From positions 1 through 10,000 of the forward strand of contig NZ_JAIWOI010000138.1 in the NCBI RefSeq assembly GCF_020217005.1: a DNA stretch of 10,000 bases, given 5' to 3'. The position numbers were made by a program, and so were the translations under genes. Every line of letters starts with the position of its first letter. The first letter of the stretch is position 1. The notes beneath the pieces are model-generated. The model had not been told where the DNA came from. It saw only the letters and a list, made by a program, of their open reading frames with translations, and did not search any database. This document shows positions 5,017 through 10,000 of the stretch, in pieces. Origin of the DNA: Rheinheimera sp. Lineage in GTDB: Bacteria > Pseudomonadota > Gammaproteobacteria > Enterobacterales > Alteromonadaceae.

Positions 5017-6216
5017 ATGGCGTCAATTATTAAAGCTGTATGTTCAATGTTACTGTTTACTTTTAGCGTTATTACTGTAGCGTCTGATCAGTTTAGTAAC
5101 GAAAAGGACGTGGTAAAAGTTAACACCCCCAACTCGTACAACTCATATGTCTTACAAGAAAAGGTTAATGAAGTTCGTTCGGACATAAAACTTATTAAAA
5201 CAACAATTCGGGAACTAGAAGTATTCGATAAAGAAACAAAAGAATCGATCATAGAATTAGAGCAGTTACAATTTAACAAAGCTGAAACACAAGAAAAATT
5301 AAAAAGATTAAAACAGCTTGTTGATAATTTAAAGAAATCTATACCAGACCCCACATCTAACGAAGAAAAACCACTGAACCCGAATCAAATAAAAAATATT
5401 AATAAACTCCTTGAAGGTATACAGGAACTATTTGACCCTTTTTGGCAAATTGCCGAAACGAAGAGCTTTCTGAGATTGGGAATGCAGTTGTTTCTCAGAG
5501 CCTCTTCACCTAGCTACACAACAGCGACAACAACAGCAATAGAATCGGCCGCGGAAAAAATAGAACCAGTAGAAGAATATTTTTCTGGCAAAGCTAAGGA
5601 GATTATAGCGGCAGAAGAAGAGGTTCGCAGTAGCATATCTAGCGATAATGGTAATGCAATTGTAACATCGGCATTATTTGAATTATTAAACATTATTGAC
5701 AAGCTAGCAGTAGAAGAACTTGAACAGGAATTTGCAAATTTAAAAACCACTTATAAATTAAAGCTTGGGGAAGTGCAAAAATCTATCAAGGACAATATCG
5801 AATACCAGAAGATAGAATTAACAAAAAAAGATGCTGAACTATCAGATGCGTTTACAAAAATAGAAAAAACACAAGAAAAACAGACTAGCGTTGATACAAA
5901 ACTAATATACGCAGTTTATGGTATGATAGCCACACTACTTTTTATGTTTCTGTCCCTTAAAATATTTCAAACTCCAGTCGCGGTTGAAATATTAAAAAGA
6001 CGCTCTCTTGTTGAAGTTGTTGGTATGGCATTTATGCTAATTACAATAATCATACTCGGCACTGGCGGAAAATTAAACCAGGAAGCTCTAGGGACTTTGC
6101 TTGGAACAATTGCAGGCTATGTTTTTGGTCGGTTAGGACACGACCGGGAATCAAGTGATGTTCAAGCAGAAAAGCTCCCAGACATTGAACCAAAAGCGCT
6201 GAAGAATACAGACTAG
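5017..6216 (+). CDS. Unrecognised exported/membrane coiled-coil protein
   Basis: A 399-residue protein I cannot assign. Residues 1-23 look like a signal peptide (KAVCSMLLFTFSVITVAS then DQ), or possibly a membrane anchor. Residues about 45-108 and 228-290 are Lys/Glu-rich and likely coiled coil, split by a more mixed helical region with a Thr-rich patch (TTATTTAIESAAEKIE). Hydrophobic segments lie at about 296-316 and 332-348, then a Gly-rich GTLLGTIAGYVFGR stretch (about 359-372) and a charged tail. With the signal removed, the long coiled domain would face the periplasm. The start at 5017 is preferred because GGAAG (5004-5008) sits 8 bases ahead; an in-frame ATG at 5002 adds five residues. 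The gene is AT-rich (16/60 and 22/60 G+C in two sampled lines against 32/60 in mesD), suggesting transfer. No enzyme motif is seen. Confidence 0.8.
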   Translation: MASIIKAVCSMLLFTFSVITVASDQFSNEKDVVKVNTPNSYNSYVLQEKVNEVRSDIKLIKTTIRELEVFDKETKESIIELEQLQFNKAETQEKLKRLKQLVDNLKKSIPDPTSNEEKPLNPNQIKNINKLLEGIQELFDPFWQIAETKSFLRLGMQLFLRASSPSYTTATTTAIESAAEKIEPVEEYFSGKAKEIIAAEEEVRSSISSDNGNAIVTSALFELLNIIDKLAVEELEQEFANLKTTYKLKLGEVQKSIKDNIEYQKIELTKKDAELSDAFTKIEKTQEKQTSVDTKLIYAVYGMIATLLFMFLSLKIFQTPVAVEILKRRSLVEVVGMAFMLITIIILGTGGKLNQEALGTLLGTIAGYVFGRLGHDRESSDVQAEKLPDIEPKALKNTD

Positions 6217-6392
6217 AGCCTAACGGGACTTAAGCCTGCGAGATAAATTGGCCTAAAGAACTTGGTTGCCCCATGAGGCTTGTTGAGCGTGATGTGTAAT
6301 ATCCTGATAGCAAAGCCAATGGAGAAATAGGATTCTCTTGCTTGAGCTATTAGGGGAAGTCCAGAGGTTAGCACTAGCAGTGGTATGCAGAA

Positions 6393-6421
6393 TAACTATC
6401 CCGGATTGCCCGGGATAGTTA
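6393..6421 (-). terminator. Perfect 12-bp stem between convergent genes
   Basis: TAACTATCCCGG (6393-6404) and CCGGGATAGTTA (6410-6421) pair perfectly around a 5-base loop, 20 bases beyond the stop of the di-haem oxidoreductase. On the minus strand the following bases are TTCTGCAT, a poor T tract; on the plus strand they are GATCAATAA. It is most likely a terminator for the cytochrome gene and perhaps bidirectional. The preceding 6217-6392 holds no gene that I can see. Confidence 0.6.
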
Positions 6422-6440
6422 GATCAATAATCCAGATAAT

Positions 6441-9400
6441 TTACAGTGAATTCAGGAAGGCTAAAAGGTCTCCCCTCTCTCCCACTGTAAGTGCTTCAAA
6501 TTGAGCGCGGCTGGCAGTTGCTTCGCCTCCATGCCATAAAATCGCCTCAGTAATAGTTTGTGCCCGGCCATCGTGTAAATAACGAGCTCTTGAAACTTCA
6601 CCGTGCTTGATGTTAGGCCCTGCCATTTCCTCTTTAGTTTCCTGGGTATAAGCAAGTAAGCCAAGTCCCCATAAAGGTTGTGTGCGCCACATGGACGGTT
6701 GCGCTTTACCTTCGGTAATGCCATCCGCTAAATCCGGTCCCATATCGTGCAATAAAAAGTCTGAGTAGGGTCGGATCTTCTGATTACGCAGCTCGGCAAC
6801 AACGTGATTATTGCCAGTGGTCATCTCAGTAGTATGGCAGCCCGAACAATTAAGCTGCTTGAATAACTGTTCGCCTTTAGCAATAGCCTGAGGGTTGATG
6901 TCGTATTCAAATGGAACCCTTCTGTTCCCTTCCCATTCAGTGACTACACTGCGCTGGGCCGGAACACCAAGCAAACGCAGATAATTAGTGAGACTGTCGA
7001 GTCCTTTATTATCCACACCAGCAAGGTCTTTCGATGCTGATTTACAAGCTGCAGAGCTCGGATCTTGCTGACATGCATTGCTTGGGTAAAGTGTTGAAGT
7101 GACGCCAATATCCAACAACAAAGCTTGAGCAGTTTGATGACGGATACTGCCTTTACCTGCTTTCCAGCCAAAGCGACCTAAGTGTTTACGGCCTGTTTCA
7201 GGATCAATACTCCAATTGGGAATACCGCGAATACCATCGTTATTGCTATCGTCTGGATCGGCTTGAGCTAAAATGCTTGATTCGTCGATAGCTTCTATCA
7301 GTCCCATACCTATCACTTGCGGGGCTTGGCGCACCGATACTTGTTCCGGGGTTGGCCCGCTAAACGCATAAACAGGTTTTTGCAGTTTTACGGTCTTTCC
7401 ACCTGACAAAGTGACATTTTTCACAGTTTCAAAGGAAGCCACTTTCACTGAAAAATCGTCGGCAGCAGGGTCAGAACTCTCTTGCTGTATATTTAATCCA
7501 TAAGTTGGGTCAGGCATTAATGAATCGTGTCCGCTGGAAAGCGCCGTCATGATCGACATGGTTTTTATGCTTTGCCCTTCTTGTGCGGGCAAACTGCGAC
7601 CATTCATGGCGTGACAGGCTAAACAACGGTTAGCATTAAAACGGCTTCCCATTTTACCTGCATATTCTGTGAATACCGGATTGATGTCAGGAGATTCAGA
7701 GTGAGTTCCATCTGCAAAAGAGGTATGAAATAAACGACGACCTTCAACAAAACGTTGCATGTTTTTGCCGCCAATATTTTCTACCGCTTGTTGGAAACTT
7801 CTAAACGGCTCCTCAGTGTAATTATAAGAGGTGCTGGCTAAACCACCTGACAAGGCCTCTTCTGGTAATGGGGCATTATTTAATCGTGGGCGAACGCCAT
7901 ACCAAGGAATGATGCCTTTACCCACCACATAAAGTTTTTCCTGTGAGTAATAACGTGTGCCGCCGCCATCAATAAGTGCCGTGCCATTAGGTCCTCTTTC
8001 TAAGAAAAAGGCTGGGGTAATTTCAATTAAATCGCCCAGGCTAAAAGTGCGGTTATTATTTTCTTTCGTGGGATCAGGATTGACCGCCGAAAAATCCACA
8101 GCTTCTGCTTTACAATTTTGCCAGGTAGGGTCACAACGATGATTAGCATAGGGGGCCAGGTAGACCATATCCGCGATACACTCAAAGGGACCTGACTCGG
8201 CAGAACAATAACGCGCAACTGTTTCTCGTGTTGAAGGGATTTTAGAATCAGGGATATTTATAAAGCCACCTAAAGCAGCCCAACCAAAGCCCTCCAACAT
8301 AGGGTTCATGGAATGGAAGGCACTCATACCTACGTCCATCATTTTGCCATTGTTCACTTGTAAATAAACACTAACCCGCGAGCGGCCAGCTGGCACCTCA
8401 TCGCGGATAACCAGCGACATAGTGCGGTTTTGGAAGTAAAAAGTAGGAAAGGTCAGGTAACGGCCCGGTCCTTCATCAACCTGATTCCAATTGCCTGCGG
8501 CATTGTCAGCTTCGCTCTTGAACCAGGGTTCTCCTGCTTCACGTGCATGGCGATCAACAGGTCTAAAACCTGCAACAGTGACAAGTGTTCCATCTGGTTC
8601 ACTGTACTGAGTATGCTCCATCACTGGCGTGCCATCAGCAAATAACGGCGTGTAACCTTCAGCGCCCACAGGCTGAGCAATCAGATTATTTTTAGTTGGA
8701 ATGGGAAATGGTGCTGGCGTAGTCAGGGCAGTTAAAGCCAAAAACTCTGGCTTATAATGCGTAGCAATCCCCTCTCCATCATAAACAGGCACTGTTGGCG
8801 TCGGAATTGGAGTTGGTGTTGGATTTGGCGTCGGATTTGGGTTTGGATTTGGAGTTGGGGTCGGATTTGGAGTTGGGATCGGGCTAGGCTCGAAAACTCC
8901 AGAAGTGGTCCCCCTCACTTCAATTTCAAAAATAGAATAACCGTACTGAGTTGCACGACTATGCCCTTCAATACGCAAATAGCGGCCATCAGCATTGAGT
9001 GAATATTTATCTAATCCACCGTTAGAATCAAGCACAGTCTGTACAGTAGACCAATTGGAGCCATCATCAGAGGTTTGTAGCGAATAGCTTTTACCGTAGG
9101 CATTTTCCCAATGAATCGCGATATCAGAAAAATGAGACCGACTACCAAAATCTAAATAAATCCATTGCTCGTCAGTGAACTTACTTGCCCAGCGGCTTTG
9201 CATATCACCATCGATGGCTTTAGCCGCATTTAAATGTCCCCCTTCCTCAGATAACGCAACTGCGCTGAAAGGGCGAATGACTGGATCCGGGCTATCACCA
9301 CCGCCACCTTGATCAGTGCTCTGGGTTCCCCAGGCATGTATTTCAAACAGTGAATATCCATAGTTACTTGAACGTTTGATGCCCTGCATACGGATATAGC

Positions 9401-9779
9401 GTGCAGTGGCATCGATAGTAAAATCCTCGGTGCCGCCCTTACTTTCAGTTACAGACTTAATGGTGTTCCAGTTTTGGGCATCATTTGATACTTGTATTTC
9501 ATATTCCCTGGCATGAGCATTTTCCCAATCAAGCACAATGCGTGAGAAATGCGTGTTAGGGCCAAAGTCTAAATATATCCATTGTTGATCGGTAAATTTA
9601 CTGGCCCATCGACTGGACCTATCTTTATCAAAGATGTTGCTCGCACCTAAGTAGCCAGCTTCATCACTTGACGAAACAGCACTCATGGGCACGAGTTCTG
9701 TGTCGTCAGCAAAAACCGTGTTAGATAGACTGCATAGGGTTAGTACAACCGGTAAAACAAGCCTGCTAAATATAGCCAT
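6441..9779 (-). CDS. Exported discoidin-discoidin-di-haem oxidoreductase (DHOR/DUF1111) fusion
   Basis: A 1112-residue protein. Residues 1-24 are a Sec signal (cleavage near VFA-DD). Two F5/8 type C (discoidin) domains follow at about 30-152 and 168-292, sharing SRWASKFTD-QWIYLDFG and YGYS-FEI, joined by a Gly-rich linker. A Pro/Thr/Asn linker covers 299-331. The rest is a di-haem c-type module of the DHOR family, related to MauG and bacterial cytochrome c peroxidases: haem motifs CLACH (719-723) and CSGCH (978-982), plus HDMGPDLADG, WRTQPLWGLG and YLHDGRAQTITEAILWHGGEA (1067 onward). Six other cysteines (525, 534, 549, 556, 903, 912) lie in close pairs and may form disulphides. It should act in the periplasm or outside the cell, with discoidin domains binding glycans or other surfaces. 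Peroxidase or oxygenase activity is family-based inference; the substrate is unknown. AAAAGGA (9789-9795) sits 9 bases before the ATG. Confidence 0.9.
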   Translation of the reverse strand: MAIFSRLVLPVVLTLCSLSNTVFADDTELVPMSAVSSSDEAGYLGASNIFDKDRSSRWASKFTDQQWIYLDFGPNTHFSRIVLDWENAHAREYEIQVSNDAQNWNTIKSVTESKGGTEDFTIDATARYIRMQGIKRSSNYGYSLFEIHAWGTQSTDQGGGGDSPDPVIRPFSAVALSEEGGHLNAAKAIDGDMQSRWASKFTDEQWIYLDFGSRSHFSDIAIHWENAYGKSYSLQTSDDGSNWSTVQTVLDSNGGLDKYSLNADGRYLRIEGHSRATQYGYSIFEIEVRGTTSGVFEPSPIPTPNPTPTPNPNPNPTPNPTPTPIPTPTVPVYDGEGIATHYKPEFLALTALTTPAPFPIPTKNNLIAQPVGAEGYTPLFADGTPVMEHTQYSEPDGTLVTVAGFRPVDRHAREAGEPWFKSEADNAAGNWNQVDEGPGRYLTFPTFYFQNRTMSLVIRDEVPAGRSRVSVYLQVNNGKMMDVGMSAFHSMNPMLEGFGWAALGGFINIPDSKIPSTRETVARYCSAESGPFECIADMVYLAPYANHRCDPTWQNCKAEAVDFSAVNPDPTKENNNRTFSLGDLIEITPAFFLERGPNGTALIDGGGTRYYSQEKLYVVGKGIIPWYGVRPRLNNAPLPEEALSGGLASTSYNYTEEPFRSFQQAVENIGGKNMQRFVEGRRLFHTSFADGTHSESPDINPVFTEYAGKMGSRFNANRCLACHAMNGRSLPAQEGQSIKTMSIMTALSSGHDSLMPDPTYGLNIQQESSDPAADDFSVKVASFETVKNVTLSGGKTVKLQKPVYAFSGPTPEQVSVRQAPQVIGMGLIEAIDESSILAQADPDDSNNDGIRGIPNWSIDPETGRKHLGRFGWKAGKGSIRHQTAQALLLDIGVTSTLYPSNACQQDPSSAACKSASKDLAGVDNKGLDSLTNYLRLLGVPAQRSVVTEWEGNRRVPFEYDINPQAIAKGEQLFKQLNCSGCHTTEMTTGNNHVVAELRNQKIRPYSDFLLHDMGPDLADGITEGKAQPSMWRTQPLWGLGLLAYTQETKEEMAGPNIKHGEVSRARYLHDGRAQTITEAILWHGGEATASRAQFEALTVGERGDLLAFLNSL
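8790..8885 (-). repeat. Degenerate 6-bp repeat tract coding the Pro-Thr/Asn linker
   Basis: Imperfect tandem units, read on the plus strand as variants of GGAGTTGGTGTT and GGATTTGGCGTC, encode alternating Pro-Thr and Pro-Asn at residues about 299-330 of the fusion protein. The tract forms the flexible hinge between binding and redox modules and could change length by replication slippage in multiples of six bases without shifting the frame. Confidence 0.8.
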
Positions 9780-9847
9780 AAGGCGATGTCCTTTTATGGT
9801 TACTGAAAGGTTAAAAACATAGGTTGGTTGCGGGCCATGAGTAATCT

Positions 9848-9876
9848 ACAACATTAAGGTTACATTTTACTGTCAA
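9848..9876 (-). promoter_or_regulatory. Candidate promoter of the discoidin-DHOR gene
   Basis: A perfect -35 TTGACA on the minus strand (9871-9876) is followed after 17 bases by TGTTGT (9848-9853), only 3 of 6 for a -10 box. An activator could compensate for the weak -10. An imperfect dyad with outer arms GTTAC and GTAAC (about 9859-9892) overlaps the -35 region. Confidence 0.35.
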
Positions 9877-9892
9877 AAAGTGTAAGCGTAAC

Positions 9893-10000
9893 GCCAACCA
9901 CAAGTTCCCCTATTCGCTCATTTGTAGCTTGTCGGCACTGGTCTGATCTTTTGATGCAAGCATGGCTGTTACTTCTGGTACAAAAAACAATCAGTCAAGC
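9893..10000. other. Right-edge stretch, no supported gene
   Basis: A plus-strand ATG at 9962 opens a frame (MAVTSGTKNNQSS) that runs off the edge and could be the start of a divergent gene, but only 13 codons are visible and no Shine-Dalgarno sequence precedes it. Another ATG at 9954 opens a second frame. Nothing further is supported. Confidence 0.2.

Noticed and set aside
6217..6380. Possible integron attC-like site (GCCTAAC near 6217 and GTTAGCA near 6367)
   Set aside because: GTTAGCA does not fit the GTTRRRY core, no paired inner boxes were found, and neither the TA modules nor the orphan is flanked by repeated sites of this kind.
4762..6440. Search for direct repeats flanking the AT-rich orphan as a sign of a mobile element
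   Set aside because: The flanks share only short fragments such as AGGCTAACG versus AGCCTAACGG. No target-site duplication, transposase or terminal inverted repeat was seen.

Overview
The window looks like chromosomal DNA of an aerobic gammaproteobacterium. A MetJ-type operator (the AGACGTCT family) precedes a methionine gene, consensus sigma-70 promoters are present, and base composition is moderate (32 of 60 bases are G+C in a sampled line of the methionine gene). The MesX/MesD pair and the large di-haem cytochrome would suit a marine or freshwater Rheinheimera/Alishewanella-like organism. That genus-level guess is inference.

Layout, left to right. (1) Bases 120-664, minus strand: a type II toxin-antitoxin operon of a ribbon-helix-helix antitoxin and a ParE-like toxin, with a promoter whose -10 box lies inside a perfect palindrome. 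(2) Bases 1047-3150, plus strand: mesX (DUF1852) and mesD, a two-gene unit for folate- and cobalamin-independent methionine synthesis, preceded by two tandem near-consensus MetJ boxes. (3) Bases 3264-4761, plus strand: a hipBA operon with a TTGACA promoter and a perfect 36-bp operator that runs up to the hipB start codon. (4) Bases 5017-6216, plus strand: an AT-rich orphan with a signal peptide, coiled coils and C-terminal membrane segments, transcribed from its own promoter; its function is not recognised. (5) Bases 6441-9779, minus strand: a 1112-residue exported protein with two discoidin (F5/8 type C) domains, a Pro/Thr/Asn linker and a di-haem c-type oxidoreductase (DHOR/DUF1111) module. 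A perfect 12-bp stem lies between the convergent ends of (4) and (5).

How the parts work together. MesX and MesD should act jointly to methylate homocysteine in an oxygen-dependent manner, and the MetJ site places them in the methionine regulon. Each toxin-antitoxin operon is self-contained, with a likely autoregulatory operator. The two modules bracket the methionine genes, which suggests accessory DNA. The orphan and the cytochrome show no sequence-evident link to the other genes.

The least explained parts are the methyl donor and chemistry of MesX/MesD, the orphan membrane coiled-coil protein, and the substrate of the discoidin-DHOR fusion. I saw no tRNA, rRNA, CRISPR array, insertion sequence or integron attC site.
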